Shown: in pieces, positions 49,401-57,753 of the stretch
Numbering within the stretch: position 1 is the stretch's first letter
Layout of the letters: each line of letters opens with the position of its first letter
Source: Haloarcula sp. CBA1127
GTDB taxonomy: Archaea; Halobacteriota; Halobacteria; Halobacteriales; Haloarculaceae
Direction of reading: 5' to 3'
Length of the DNA stretch: 64,000 nt
Assembly (NCBI RefSeq): GCF_001485575.1
Contig: NZ_BCNB01000006.1
Span: 558,001-622,000 of the forward strand
Translations under genes and position numbers: made by a program
The notes under the pieces: generated by a model
The model's database searches: none
The model's input: the letters and a program-made list of their open reading frames with translations, nothing else
What the model was told of the DNA's origin: nothing

Positions 49401-50648
49401 CTCGGCGTCGTCGATGCGCCGCACGTCGCCGTTGGCCAGGCGCACGGTCGGCCCCTCGATGGTGTCGACTGGCACGACGCCAGCAGCCTTCCCCGGCCGC
49501 TCGGTCTTGATCTGAGTTCCGGTCGCGAGGAAGTCGTCGACGAGATGCATCGTCGCCGGGTGGACGCCGGCGGTCGCGAAGCCGTGGTTACGCGACCGGC
49601 CGTAGCGAAGGCGGAACCCGCCCGCCTTCGACGGGTGGGAGAACACCGGGCGGCCGGCGATGAGGTCCCGGAGGTATTTGTCGGCGGGGTCGACCCGCGG
49701 CGGTCCAGCCTCCTCCTCAGCGTCGTCCCCGTCGTCGTTGTCCGCGCCATCACCACCGTCGTCGCTGTTCGCGTCTTCCGAGCCGTCCTCTTGGTCCGCT
49801 TCGTCCTTGCCGATGGTCCCGTCAATGAGGTCCTGGAGCCACGGCCAGTCGACCTCGTCTAGGTTCCGGGTGTAGCGCTGGATCTTCGGCGCTTTCAGCG
49901 CGATGCCCTCTGCCAGCACCAGACACATCCCGCCCCGCGGGGAGTTCGAGTCGACGCGTTCGAGGTCCCGGTAGCCCGACACCTCCTCGTCGCCGGTCGC
50001 CTCGCCGTCGAGCATGATGGGCATGTTCTCGGCGATGAACTTCGTCTCCTTCTCCTTTGGCGAGTACTGGAGGCCGGTATCCTTGTCGTAGAGGTCGATC
50101 TCCTCGGCGTAGCGACCGATCTCTTCCTCGCGGGCCTTGTACTGGTCGATGCCCAGCAGCGCACGAGCGTAGTCGGCGACCAGCACCGAGAGTGCCTGCG
50201 CTGTCCCGCCGGCAGAGCGAATCGGGCCGGCGTAGTAGACGTTGATGAACTCCGTCCCGTCGTCGTTCTCCAGCAGTTCCACGCGGTCGATGCCCTCGAT
50301 AGGGGCGGCGACGACGCCTTCAGTCAGCAGCGCGACGGCAGTCCGGACCGCGCCCTCGACTTTCCCCTCGCGGCTGTCGTAGTCGCCGACAGTCCCCTCC
50401 ACGAAGTCCTCGACCAGTTCCAGTGCGGCTTCTTCGCGGGACATCTGTCCTTCCAGTTCCCGCACTCGCTCAGCAACACCGTCGATGCCGAGGATGTTCT
50501 CGACTCGGTCGGCCATGTCACGGGCGGTCGGAATCTCGACTTCTGGCTTCGGGTCGCCACCGCGCTCTTTAGCCCGCTCGGCGACGTCGAAGGCGGCTTC
50601 GAGCTGGGTTTCGAGCGTTTCGAAGTACTGTTCGTCGGCCTCCCGCAT
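46461..50648 (-). CDS. polC: DNA polymerase D large subunit (DP2) with mini-intein
   Basis: 1395 aa from the ATG at 50648 (MREADEQYFETLETQ), about 1215 without the intein; the catalytic subunit of the replicative polymerase. N-terminal conserved blocks (FINVYYAGPIRSAGGTAQAL), an acidic insert near residues 280-330, zinc clusters CPDCGTETHQAGCPDCGG and RCLDCGESF ... CRECGG, and the active-site region with FHAAKRRNC|DGDEDCVMLLMDG, the two carboxylates of DGDED lying right after the intein. The final codons are supplied by the integrative element. Downstream of and almost touching the PPC gene. Confidence 0.95.
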   Translation of the reverse strand: MREADEQYFETLETQLEAAFDVAERAKERGGDPKPEVEIPTARDMADRVENILGIDGVAERVRELEGQMSREEAALELVEDFVEGTVGDYDSREGKVEGAVRTAVALLTEGVVAAPIEGIDRVELLENDDGTEFINVYYAGPIRSAGGTAQALSVLVADYARALLGIDQYKAREEEIGRYAEEIDLYDKDTGLQYSPKEKETKFIAENMPIMLDGEATGDEEVSGYRDLERVDSNSPRGGMCLVLAEGIALKAPKIQRYTRNLDEVDWPWLQDLIDGTIGKDEADQEDGSEDANSDDGGDGADNDDGDDAEEEAGPPRVDPADKYLRDLIAGRPVFSHPSKAGGFRLRYGRSRNHGFATAGVHPATMHLVDDFLATGTQIKTERPGKAAGVVPVDTIEGPTVRLANGDVRRIDDAEEALAVRNGVEKILDLGEYLVNYGEFVENNHPLAPASYTVEWWEQDLDAAGADVQAMQDSPHIDLADPSAEEAIEWATEYDVPLHPKYTYLWHDVSVDQVCALAAAVEDAQVAQADGAYADPEMDGTAGDAHSDDGALVLSRSDAVQQTLEHLLIEHTQDEDTITVTDWVPLVRTLGFSRSLERDWTPSDLSEHAQTYGESESVDAIGVAEDAEQEDGQNAIKAVNEIAPFQVRERAPTRIGNRMGRPEKSERRDLSPAVHTLSPIGEAGGAQRDVAKATKHADDMSDTPGRVEVEVARRRCPDCGTETHQAGCPDCGGTTEPVYVCPDCEAEVERDESGRAECSRCETLASPTQYKVLDLQEAYRDALQNVGERETAFEQLKAVKGLTSEEKVPEPMEKGILRAKHDVSAFKDGTVRYDMTDLPVTAVRASELDVSAERLRGLGYTEDIHGDPLTHEDQLVELKVQDIVLSNGAAEHMLQTARFVDDLLEQYYGLERFYEFDDREDLVGELVFGMAPHTSAATVGRVVGFTSAAVGYAHPYFHAAKRRNCFHPDTRLWYEDEDGNWEYGTIEELVENRLHDPQEDDFGTLVQELDGDLTVSSLGENGPCRQPVDAVSKHPAPDHLVEVTVGDRTLRVTPDHTMLRAGPDGIEEVPASDLAAGDDLPAYDGGETTTMTARGEASTAATDGAAPTDTVEAVEYVESDVDYVYCLTVADTHRVAVEGTYVGQCDGDEDCVMLLMDGLLNFSKSYLPNQRGGQMDAPLVMSSRIDPSEIDDEAHNMDIMDAYPREFYEATREMKDPTEVEDVMKIAEETLGTDREYTEFRHTHDTANIAAGPDLSAYKTLGSMEDKMDAQLEISRKLRAVVESDVAERIIEYHFLPDLIGNLRAFSRQEVRCLDCGESFRRAPLTGDCRECGGRVNLTVHEGSVNKYIDTAIRVADEFGARDYTKQRLKILERKIESVFENDHNKPTSLGDFM
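46489..46500. repeat. attR: Right attachment core inside polC
   Basis: TTATTGTGGTCG, identical over its last nine bases to 33262-33270. It spans the polC codons D-H-N-K. Bases to its left (46461-46490), which encode the last residues of the polymerase, are element-derived under this reading. Confidence 0.6.
47214..47753 (-). other. 180-aa mini-intein in DP2
   Basis: Begins at Cys (CFHPDTRLWYEDED) after AAKRRN and ends GTYVGQ before the extein CDGDEDC. Hint-domain blocks are present: LRVTPDHTML (block B with TxxH) and VYCLTVADTHRVAVEG (block F). The terminal residue is Gln and the penultimate is Gly instead of the usual His-Asn, as known for some PolII inteins. No homing endonuclease remains; only a short disordered stretch is in its place. 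Confidence 0.9.
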
Positions 50649-50649
50649 C

Positions 50650-51072
50650 TTAGATATTCCAGAGGTCCAGGTCGGTCGGCTCGTCGTGCTCCCGCTGGAG
50701 TTCCGTATCGAACCCGCGGACGTACAGTTCACCCGCCCAGACGGTACCGGCGTTCAGGTGGCCGGCGACCGCCTCGCCGTCGGGCCGCGAGAGGACGGCG
50801 TGCGTATGGGCGAACCGCTCCCCGTCGAGATGCGAGATATTACCCATACAGGCGGCGACCTCAAGCGGTTCATCGAAGGTCAGCGAGTCGTATTCGGTCC
50901 GGTCCTGGTCGTAGAACATGAGTTCCGCGTCCTGCACTGCCCCAAGCCCGTAGAAAAAGCCGGCGTCGATGCCCTGTTCGTCCGCGAAGGCCTCGATCTG
51001 CGCGCGCCAGTCCCCACCGTGCTCCAGTCGGCAGACGAACTCGGACGTACTGTCGACTTCGCGGTAATCCAT
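50650..51072 (-). CDS. PPC/DUF296 domain protein
   Basis: 140 aa from the ATG at 51072 (MDYREVDSTSEFVCR). It matches the PPC (DUF296) fold: GIDAGFFYGLGAVQDAELMF, then SHLDGERFAHTHAVLSRPDG, whose histidines form the conserved metal-binding cluster, and GHLNAGTVWAGELYVRG. In plants the fold occurs in AT-hook proteins; archaeal stand-alone versions are trimeric and of unknown role. Its stop is one base from the polC start, so it is co-transcribed with the replicative polymerase. Confidence 0.87.
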   Translation of the reverse strand: MDYREVDSTSEFVCRLEHGGDWRAQIEAFADEQGIDAGFFYGLGAVQDAELMFYDQDRTEYDSLTFDEPLEVAACMGNISHLDGERFAHTHAVLSRPDGEAVAGHLNAGTVWAGELYVRGFDTELQREHDEPTDLDLWNI

Positions 51073-51259
51073 ATCTGTAGTGGATGGCAGGCCGCTCCAA
51101 AAGCGTTGCTTTCGGTCCAATCGTTTATATCCAAAGCCGAAACCACGGCCGCTGTGACGTAGCTACTGTCCGGCGCGCATAGCAGTCGTGCGGCACACCG
51201 CGCCGGGACCGACGCGTGCCGCCTGTTCGCCATTGCGCCGGAACAGCCGACCGTCCGGC

Positions 51260-51769
51260 CTATGCCGGCAACGATACCCGGCTGACCGGCTGGTTCCGGT
51301 CGGCGTCGTAGAAGGTGAGCTCGTCGACGGTCCACCGGATAGGTTCGATGTCCCGTTCGACCAGCCGTGCAGCCGCGTCCCGGTCCCCGCCGCGGGCAAC
51401 GGTTACGTGCGGGATGTACTCCCCTCCTTCCATCTCGTCGACCGGGTCGAACCGATCACAGAGTCGCTCGTGCAGGTCGACTAGTCCGGGGCTTTCGACG
51501 GCGAGATACACCACCGGCGAGGGACCAGTCACAGCCGTTTCGAACTGCTCGACGCCCGCAATCTGGGCCTCGAACGTCGGTTGGCCGCGAAGCGCCTCGC
51601 GTCCCTGCGCTTCCAGCCGCGCGTAGGCTGTGTGGTCGCCGTTGCCCAGTCGCTTGGCGACCAGCGTGTGTTCGCCCCGTCCCCGTCGCTGTGCGAGCGG
51701 CAGGTCCGTCGCGAGGTCGGCCGCTAGCGACGTGACTTCTGACGGAAGCGGGACGTTGATGCTGTACAC
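51260..51769 (-). CDS. LigT-like 2H phosphoesterase (RNA 2',3'-cyclic phosphodiesterase type)
   Basis: 169 aa from a GTG at 51769 (VYSINVPLPSEVTSL), chosen because a CTTTTTG box lies about 27 nt upstream; the longer frame starts with TTG. Two HxT-type motifs are present, HTLVAKRLG and HVTVARGG, the catalytic pair of the 2H superfamily, spaced about 90 residues apart. Members hydrolyse 2',3'-cyclic phosphates or ligate tRNA halves in vitro. Specific substrate unknown. Confidence 0.75.
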   Translation of the reverse strand: MYSINVPLPSEVTSLAADLATDLPLAQRRGRGEHTLVAKRLGNGDHTAYARLEAQGREALRGQPTFEAQIAGVEQFETAVTGPSPVVYLAVESPGLVDLHERLCDRFDPVDEMEGGEYIPHVTVARGGDRDAAARLVERDIEPIRWTVDELTFYDADRNQPVSRVSLPA

Positions 51770-51809
51770 AGTGAGCGGGTCGCCCGCTGCGGGCAAAAAG
51801 AGCGTGGTC

Positions 51810-51998
51810 CTACAGCCGGTCGACCAGCCACAGGACGATGAGGACGACTAGAATCACGCCGAGGAACGGCTGAAGTATGCCGAGCAGGCCAGTCAACAGT
51901 CCGAGTGCCGTATCGAGTACCTCGAGCACCAACCAGACGACAATGAGGACGAGGACAATCTTCAGCAGGGTGTCCACGTCGAGTTTCGCTCTGTCCAT
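51810..51998 (-). CDS. 62-aa two-helix membrane protein
   Basis: From the ATG at 51998: MDRAKLDVDTLLKIVLVLIV, then two hydrophobic helices (about 11-32 and 38-60) joined by TGLLGILQPF, ending LWLVDRL. Small, conserved-looking haloarchaeal type; family and function unknown. The longer upstream frame is basic and not believable. Confidence 0.6.
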   Translation of the reverse strand: MDRAKLDVDTLLKIVLVLIVVWLVLEVLDTALGLLTGLLGILQPFLGVILVVLIVLWLVDRL

Positions 51999-52156
51999 GC
52001 TCAACCGGACTCCCTCACGGGGCAAACCCCTTGTGGCCACAGCGACCGGTGATTCAGGCCCCGTCAGAGATGCGGCATGGGATGTAAGGCCGCTGACTAT
52101 CAGCTTACACAATCGGCAATAAACGATATACCTGCTGAGAAGGTAGCCGCGGTAGG

Positions 52157-53251
52157 ATGGGCCGGAGCGCTGGAACGCTGGTAGTCGTATTCGTCGCAGT
52201 AGCACTGCTTGTCCCGACAGCGACCGGCGTCGGGTTCGGTAGCCTCGGCCAGCAGTCCGTCGACGCGGACGTGGTCGTCATGACCGCTGACGTAGACACT
52301 GACGGGACCGCTGACTGGACGGTTGCCTACCGAATCCGGCTGGACGACGACAACGCCACGCAGGCCTTCGAGGACCTACGTGCCGATATCCAGACAAACC
52401 CCGCAGCGTACACGGACCGATTTAAGAACCGGATGCAACGCACTGCTGGGGCCGCGGAGAACGCGACTGGCCGCGAGATGGCTATCGAGAACGTCACCGT
52501 GAATGCACGCGAGGAGACGTTTGGCCAGACGTACGGCGTCATCACCTACCGGTTCCAGTGGACGAACTTCGCTGGCGTCTCCAGTGACCGCCTCGAAATC
52601 GGCGACGCACTTTCGGGTCTGTTTCTGGACAGCGAGACCTCACTGACTGTCCGCTGGCCAGCAGACTATCAGGCGGACTCTGTCGCGCCACAGGCCGACG
52701 AACGGCAGAACGCCTCTGTCACTTGGCGCGGCCAACAGACGTTCGGGGAAAGTGAGCCGCGAGTGGTCGTCAGCCCAGAGGACAGCGCCGGTGGTGACAG
52801 CGGATCGAACGGCCTCCTCGTCGGCGGACTTCTCACGCTGGTCGGCATCGTCGCCGGGGCATACGCCCTTCGACGATACGGCATCCTCGGCGGCGGTGAG
52901 CCGGCCGAGCCGCCGGCGTCGATGGTCGCCTCGGACGATTCAGAATCGGAAGCCGCCGCCGGCACCGACGCCGACGCTGGCACGCCGCCGGCTGAACTCC
53001 TGAGCAACGAGGAGCAGGTCCTGCAACTGCTCGAATCGAACGGCGGGCGGCTCAAACAACAGCAGGTGGCCGGCGAACTCGATTGGACCGACGCCAAGAC
53101 AAGTCAGGTCATCGGCGGCTTGCGCGACGAGGACAAGGTCGAGACGTTCCGTATCGGCCGAGAGAACGTGGTGACGCTGCCGGACACCGACGTGACTGGT
53201 GGCGACGGCGGCGAGGGCGACGGAACCGACAGCGGTGACGAAACACAGTAA
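52157..53251 (+). CDS. Membrane-anchored protein: exported domain, TM, winged helix
   Basis: 364 aa. A signal peptide (about 1-24) leads to an extracytoplasmic domain of about 190 residues (VVVMTADVDTDGTADWTVAY, VITYRFQWTNFAGVSSDRLE). A TM helix is at about 217-238 (GLLVGGLLTLVGIVAGAYAL). The cytoplasmic end has an acidic linker then a winged helix (EEQVLQLLESNGGRLKQQQV, DWTDAKTSQVIGGLRDEDKV). This one-component layout suggests surface sensing coupled to gene control. Targets unknown. Convergent promoters are not shared with neighbours. Confidence 0.8.
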   Translation: MGRSAGTLVVVFVAVALLVPTATGVGFGSLGQQSVDADVVVMTADVDTDGTADWTVAYRIRLDDDNATQAFEDLRADIQTNPAAYTDRFKNRMQRTAGAAENATGREMAIENVTVNAREETFGQTYGVITYRFQWTNFAGVSSDRLEIGDALSGLFLDSETSLTVRWPADYQADSVAPQADERQNASVTWRGQQTFGESEPRVVVSPEDSAGGDSGSNGLLVGGLLTLVGIVAGAYALRRYGILGGGEPAEPPASMVASDDSESEAAAGTDADAGTPPAELLSNEEQVLQLLESNGGRLKQQQVAGELDWTDAKTSQVIGGLRDEDKVETFRIGRENVVTLPDTDVTGGDGGEGDGTDSGDETQ

Positions 53252-53350
53252 TAAAGGCACCGACCGTTCACCGCCCCCTCTCGGTTGGTACGAGCGCAGT
53301 ATTGCGGTTTTAATTCGGCTTAATCGGCGCTAACCCGGCATCACTGACGC

Positions 53351-53361
53351 CTATTTATAGG
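53351..53361 (+). promoter_or_regulatory. TATA box of the secreted coiled-coil gene
   Basis: CTATTTATAGG lies about 30 nt before the ATG at 53389. Confidence 0.55.
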
Positions 53362-53388
53362 GTCTTGGGTGGACAAGTACTGGATAGA

Positions 53389-54177
53389 ATGAGACGAGCT
53401 ACCCCGGTCTTGCTGGCGTTGCTGCTCGTGGTGAGCACACTCGCCGCAGTGCCCGCCGCAACGATGGCGCAGGAAACGGAAGCGGTGACCGAACAGGCCA
53501 ACGGGAACGCGACGGCCCCCGGCGCACAGCTGGCGGGCGTCGTCAGCGTGCAGGAAGCTGAACTTGACGGCGAGGTCCAGTCACGGACGTTCGGGGTCCG
53601 CATCGCACAGGCGAACACTGACGATGCGAAGGCGTCTGTCGTCGCCGAGCAGGTGAACGACTCTGAGGCCCGACTCGAAGAACTCCAACAGCGCAAGCAG
53701 GCGCTGGAGCAAGCCCGTGAGAACGGCTCGATGAGCGAGGGCGAGTACCGAGCGAAGGCCGCTCAGCTCCACGCGGAGACGAAGAACGTCCAGCGACTGG
53801 CTACCGAAACGAACGAAACCGCCAGCCAGCTCCCCACCGAAGTGCTGGAACAGAGGGGGATCAATGCGACGGCGATCACGACCCTCTCACAGCGCGCGAG
53901 TGAACTGAGCGGACCGGAAGTCGCCGCTATCGCACAGGGTATCGCCGGCCCGAACGTCGGGCAGCAGACTCGACCTGACGTTGCCAGCGACCGCGGCGGC
54001 GACGTGGCGAACCGAACCGAAGTGGACAACCGTCCGGGTGCAGAGCAGGACGGGACCCAGCCAGGTGAACGGACCGACGATACTGCTGCCACGCCGACCA
54101 ATGAGACAGCCACTGACACTAGGGAAACCGAGCCGCCGACCGGCGGCGGGTACAACACTACTGACGCTGGCCGATAG
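53389..54177 (+). CDS. Secreted coiled-coil protein with Thr/Asn-rich tail
   Basis: 262 aa from the ATG at 53389 (MRRATPVLLALLLVVSTLAA), a clear signal peptide cleaved near ATMAQ. A beta-like segment (GEVQSRTFGVRIAQANTDD) precedes a coiled coil (about 85-150: SEARLEELQQRKQALEQARE and YRAKAAQLHAETKNVQRLAT). The tail is Thr/Asn/Glu-rich and offers N-glycosylation sites (NETATDT). Probably a cell-surface protein following the membrane regulator gene; function unknown. Confidence 0.72.
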   Translation: MRRATPVLLALLLVVSTLAAVPAATMAQETEAVTEQANGNATAPGAQLAGVVSVQEAELDGEVQSRTFGVRIAQANTDDAKASVVAEQVNDSEARLEELQQRKQALEQARENGSMSEGEYRAKAAQLHAETKNVQRLATETNETASQLPTEVLEQRGINATAITTLSQRASELSGPEVAAIAQGIAGPNVGQQTRPDVASDRGGDVANRTEVDNRPGAEQDGTQPGERTDDTAATPTNETATDTRETEPPTGGGYNTTDAGR

Positions 54178-54341
54178 CGCGAGACAGCGAAGACACTGTT
54201 TATACGCTGTACACGCCGGTGTGTGTCGCTACTGGCCACAACGGCGATTCACGGACGCCTGAGGCTATGTGTTTGTTGTCAATACACACGCCACTGCGAA
54301 CACGGAAGCTATTAGTACCCGAGTCACACAGCAGAAAGTAC

Positions 54342-54434
54342 ATGACGCGGACCCCTCTTTCCACGATACTCGCTGCGGACAGCGAGGGGTCCCTTCGTTT
54401 CTCCCCACGACGACGACGACCGGGCCGTTTCTAG
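54342..54434 (+). CDS. Possible arginine-rich leader peptide upstream of argG
   Basis: ATG at 54342 gives a 30-residue peptide, MTRTPLSTILAADSEGSLRF then SPRRRRPGRF and a TAG. Seven of 30 codons are Arg, four of them consecutive CGA. A TATTAG-type box lies about 28 nt upstream. It may be a regulatory leader of the arginine genes or simply a frame through CGA repeats. It sits in the 395-bp region 54178-54572, which holds no other gene I can support. Confidence 0.25.
   Translation: MTRTPLSTILAADSEGSLRFSPRRRRPGRF
54349..54392. promoter_or_regulatory. Inverted repeat upstream of argG
   Basis: GGACCCCTC (54349-54357) and GAGGGGTCC (54384-54392), perfect 9-bp arms 26 nt apart. A second stem GGGCC/GGCCC (54422-54438) overlaps the end of the Arg-rich frame. 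Possible operator or RNA structure. Confidence 0.4.
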
Positions 54435-54572
54435 GCCCACTACTACTTACTCTTCAATTGACAGGTTCGCTTCGTCGCTAGACGCCGTCGTCGTCGGTTC
54501 GATGGGATACTCGATATGTCGTTTGATCGAGAAACCGACAGGCACACCACGGAACCAATCCAGAATACATCC

Positions 54573-55835
54573 ATGCCAGAAGGAAACGGAACCGTCGCGC
54601 TCGCCTTCTCGGGCGGGCTCGACACGACAGTTTGCGTATCGCTGCTGAAAGAAGAGTACGGCTACGACGAGGTCATCGGCGTCACCGTCGACGTTGGCCA
54701 GCCCGACTACGAGTTCGAGGAGGCGGAGGAGACCGCCGAGGCGCTGGGCGTTGAACAGCACGTCGTCGACGCCACAGAGGAGTTCGCGGACCTCTGTATG
54801 GAGGCCGTCAAGGCTAACGCCGACTACCAGGGCTACCCGCTCGGGACCGCTCTCGCGCGCCCGGTCATCGCCAAAGCCATCCTCTCGGTTGCCGAAGAGG
54901 AGGGCTGTTCGGCCGTCGCACACGGCTGTACCGGCAAGGGCAACGACCAACTCCGCTTCGAGTCCGTCTGGCGCGACTCCGACCTCGATGTCATCGCGCC
55001 GGTCCGCGAACTCGGGCTCACCCGCGAGTGGGAAAACGAGTACGCCGCGGAAAAGGGCCTGCCAGTCGAGGGCGGCGACGGCGGCCGCTACTCAATCGAT
55101 ACGAACCTCTGGAGCCGCTCCATCGAGGGCTCCGAACTCGAAGACCCGAGCACTATCCCAGCCGACGACATCTACAAGTGGACCGAGAACCCCTCGGACA
55201 AGGACGCTGAACTCGTCGAGGTCGAATTTGAAGACGGCGTTCCCGTTGCCGTCGATGGCGAGGAACTCGGCGGCGTCGAACTCATCGAACAACTCAACGC
55301 GCAGGCGGGTGCCCACGGTATCGGTCGCACGGACATGATGGAGGACCGCATGCTCGGGCTGAAAGTCCGCGAGAACTACGAACACCCCGCAGCGACGGTG
55401 CTGCTGACGGCTCACGAGGCGCTTGAGGGCCTCGTCCTCACGCAGGAAGAGCGCCAGTTCAAGGCCCAGGTCGATCAGGAATGGTCCCAGAAGGCATATC
55501 AGGGCCTCGTCGACGCGCCGCTGACGGGCGCGCTCGAAGCGTTCATCGACGACACCAACGAGCGCGTTACCGGGACCGTCACGGTCAAACTCGAAGGCGG
55601 TCACTGCCGCCCAGTCTCGCGCGAGTCTGACTACGCCGTCTACAGCGAGTCGGCGGCCTCGTTCAACGAGGAGGATGTCTCCGGTGGTATCACCCAGCAG
55701 GACGCGACCGGCGTCGCGAAGTACCACGGCTTCCAGTCCCGCCTCGCGAACAAGATTCTGGACGACGCGAAGAAAGGGGCCGCCGTGACAGACGGCAGCG
55801 GCGACCACGCCGCGAACGAGGACACGGAGGAGTAA
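54573..55835 (+). CDS. argG: Argininosuccinate synthase
   Basis: 420 aa from the ATG at 54573 (MPEGNGTVALAFSGGLDTT); an in-frame ATG at 54516 would add 19 residues before the usual start. The enzyme joins citrulline and aspartate using ATP. The PP-loop AFSGGLDTTVCVSLL is at the N-terminus, followed by GCTGKGNDQLRFE and the substrate-binding GGRYSIDTNLWSRSIEGSEL. First gene of the arginine cluster; argH starts 4 nt after its stop. Confidence 0.95.
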   Translation: MPEGNGTVALAFSGGLDTTVCVSLLKEEYGYDEVIGVTVDVGQPDYEFEEAEETAEALGVEQHVVDATEEFADLCMEAVKANADYQGYPLGTALARPVIAKAILSVAEEEGCSAVAHGCTGKGNDQLRFESVWRDSDLDVIAPVRELGLTREWENEYAAEKGLPVEGGDGGRYSIDTNLWSRSIEGSELEDPSTIPADDIYKWTENPSDKDAELVEVEFEDGVPVAVDGEELGGVELIEQLNAQAGAHGIGRTDMMEDRMLGLKVRENYEHPAATVLLTAHEALEGLVLTQEERQFKAQVDQEWSQKAYQGLVDAPLTGALEAFIDDTNERVTGTVTVKLEGGHCRPVSRESDYAVYSESAASFNEEDVSGGITQQDATGVAKYHGFQSRLANKILDDAKKGAAVTDGSGDHAANEDTEE

Positions 55836-55839
55836 GCGA

Positions 55840-57339
55840 ATGAGCGACGGCGAGGACCACGAGACGGCACACGCTGACGACCACGACGAGACGGTCGTCC
55901 GCCGGGACCGCTTCGCGGGCGGGCCCGCCCGGTCGTTCCTTTCCTCGCTGTCCGACGACCAGCGCATCTTCGCGGCCGACCTCGCGGTCGACCGCGCCCA
56001 TGTCGTGATGCTGGCCGAACAGGAGATAATCGACCGCGAGACGGCCGGCGAGGTGCTGGCCGCGCTGGCGGACGTGGAAGACGCGGGCCACGGCGCACTA
56101 CCCGACGGCGAGGACGTGCACGAGGCCATCGAGAGCGCGGTCATCGAGCGCGTTGGGCAGTCGGGCGGGAAGATGCACACCGCCCGCTCGCGCAACGACG
56201 AAGTGGCGGCCTGCATCCGCTACCGTCTGCGTGAGGACATTTTGGACCTCGTTGAGACCGTCATCGGTGCCCGCGAGCAACTCATCGAGGTGGCTCGTGC
56301 CGAACGCGAAACGGTGATGCCGGGCTACACGCATCTCCAGCCCGCCCAGCCGACGACGGTCGCCCACTGGGTGCTGTCCTACGAGCAGGCACTCCAGCGC
56401 GACACTGCGCGGCTGCTGGATGCCTACGAGCGCGTCAATCAGAACCCGCTGGGGTCGGCCGCGTTCGCGGGGACGCCCTTCGACGTGGACCGCGAGCGCA
56501 CGGCGGAACTGCTCGGGTTCGACTCGGTGGCGGAGAACTCGATGGACGCCTCGGCGACGCGTGATTTCCTCGTCGAGACGACCAGCGCCGTCGCTACGCT
56601 GGCGACGAATCTGTCGGGGCTGGCCGAGGACGTGGTCGTGATGGCGAGCAAGGGTCACGTCGACCTTGACGACGACTACGCCTCGACGTCCTCAATCATG
56701 CCCCAGAAGAAGAACCCCGACACGCTGGAACTGGTCCGTGGACGCACGGGCGACGCTGTTGGCGGGCTGAACGGCCTGCTGACCAACCTGAAAGGCCAGC
56801 CCCGGGCGTACAACCGTGACCTCCAGCGCGCCGGCCGCCACACCTGGGACGCCATCGACAGCGTCACCGAGAGCGTGGCAGTCGCCGCCGGCGCGGTCGC
56901 GACCGCCGACTGGCCCGCCGAGACGCTCGAAGCGGCGGCGACTGATGGGTTTGCGACGGCGACTGGCGTGGCCGACCTGCTGGCGATGGCCGGTGTGCCG
57001 TTCCGCACGGCCCACGAGGTCGTTGCTGAGGCCGCCGCCGGTCTGGGGCCCGAGGAAAACGCGCCCGACTACGAGGCGCTGTCGGCCGTTGCCGAGGACG
57101 TGTTGGGCGAACCCCTGTCAGCCTACGTCGACCGCGACGCGCTGGCGGACGCACTCGACCCAGCGGAAAGTGTCGCGATGCGGGACTCTCGCGGTGGCCC
57201 GGCCCCCGACGCCGTCGCCGACCAGGTGTCGGTAGCGGAAGATGCCCTCGCCGCCGACAGCGAGGCACTGACTGACCGCCGGCAGGCGGTTTCACAGGCG
57301 ACTGACCGCCGCCAGACGGAGGTGGACCGATATGTCTGA
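55840..57339 (+). CDS. argH: Argininosuccinate lyase
   Basis: 499 aa. It releases arginine and fumarate from argininosuccinate, the final step. Fumarase/aspartase-superfamily blocks: GGKMHTARSRNDEVAA, YTHLQPAQPTTVAHW, NPLGSAAFAGTPFDVDRE and the signature SSIMPQKKNPDTLELVRG with the catalytic serine. Co-transcribed with argG (4 nt gap). A run of DHETAHADDHDE at the N-terminus is a halophilic addition before the conserved fold. Confidence 0.95.
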   Translation: MSDGEDHETAHADDHDETVVRRDRFAGGPARSFLSSLSDDQRIFAADLAVDRAHVVMLAEQEIIDRETAGEVLAALADVEDAGHGALPDGEDVHEAIESAVIERVGQSGGKMHTARSRNDEVAACIRYRLREDILDLVETVIGAREQLIEVARAERETVMPGYTHLQPAQPTTVAHWVLSYEQALQRDTARLLDAYERVNQNPLGSAAFAGTPFDVDRERTAELLGFDSVAENSMDASATRDFLVETTSAVATLATNLSGLAEDVVVMASKGHVDLDDDYASTSSIMPQKKNPDTLELVRGRTGDAVGGLNGLLTNLKGQPRAYNRDLQRAGRHTWDAIDSVTESVAVAAGAVATADWPAETLEAAATDGFATATGVADLLAMAGVPFRTAHEVVAEAAAGLGPEENAPDYEALSAVAEDVLGEPLSAYVDRDALADALDPAESVAMRDSRGGPAPDAVADQVSVAEDALAADSEALTDRRQAVSQATDRRQTEVDRYV

Positions 57340-57504
57340 ACGACCACCGTCCCCTCGCGGGACAATTATACCATACTTCTGATACACGACTCGGAAACGT
57401 GGCGGATTTGGAGCTTTGATACGATTAGAGGGCAGTATATGTTGTTAAACTATTCTGACATGTTCGAAGGCTTTAAGTGGGTCCCTGTCACAGGATGAAC
57501 TACA

Positions 57505-57669
57505 ATGGCAGAATGCATCGAGTGTGGGGCGGACGTGTCCCTGCACGACAACCTCGAAGTCGGAGAGATCGTTGACTGTGCTACCTGTGGTGCCGAGCTG
57601 GAAGTCGTCGGCGCCGACCCCGTCGAGCTCGACAGCGCACCCGAGCTCGAAGAGGACTGGGGTGAGTGA
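57505..57669 (+). CDS. lysW: LysW amino-group carrier protein
   Basis: 54 aa, too short for many gene finders. MAECIECGADVSLHDNLEVG and VDCATCGAELEVVGADP form the zinc ribbon; the end EEDWGE supplies the C-terminal glutamate whose side chain carries the growing intermediate. In this pathway LysW protects the amino group of glutamate (ornithine route) or aminoadipate. The ATG at 57505 lies about 30 nt after a CTTTAAG TATA-like box, and the 165 bp before it look like a promoter region. Start of the second operon of the arginine cluster. Confidence 0.9.
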   Translation: MAECIECGADVSLHDNLEVGEIVDCATCGAELEVVGADPVELDSAPELEEDWGE

Positions 57670-57753
57670 GGTGTTCGCGGTGGCGCGGCGTTCGACGCCG
57701 TACGTGACCGTGGCGCTCGGCGCTGCGAGCCGCGAACCCACGGAGGACTCAGT

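Noticed and set aside
54349-54400. ORB-like sequence upstream of argG (CCCTTCGTTTC)
   Set aside because: Only half the ORB core matches and the second arm is absent; the simple inverted repeat explains it better.
57673-57737. Possible extra small gene between lysW and lysX
   Set aside because: Only an 85-bp gap with weak GTTCGCGG/CCGCGAAC repeats; no convincing start or composition.
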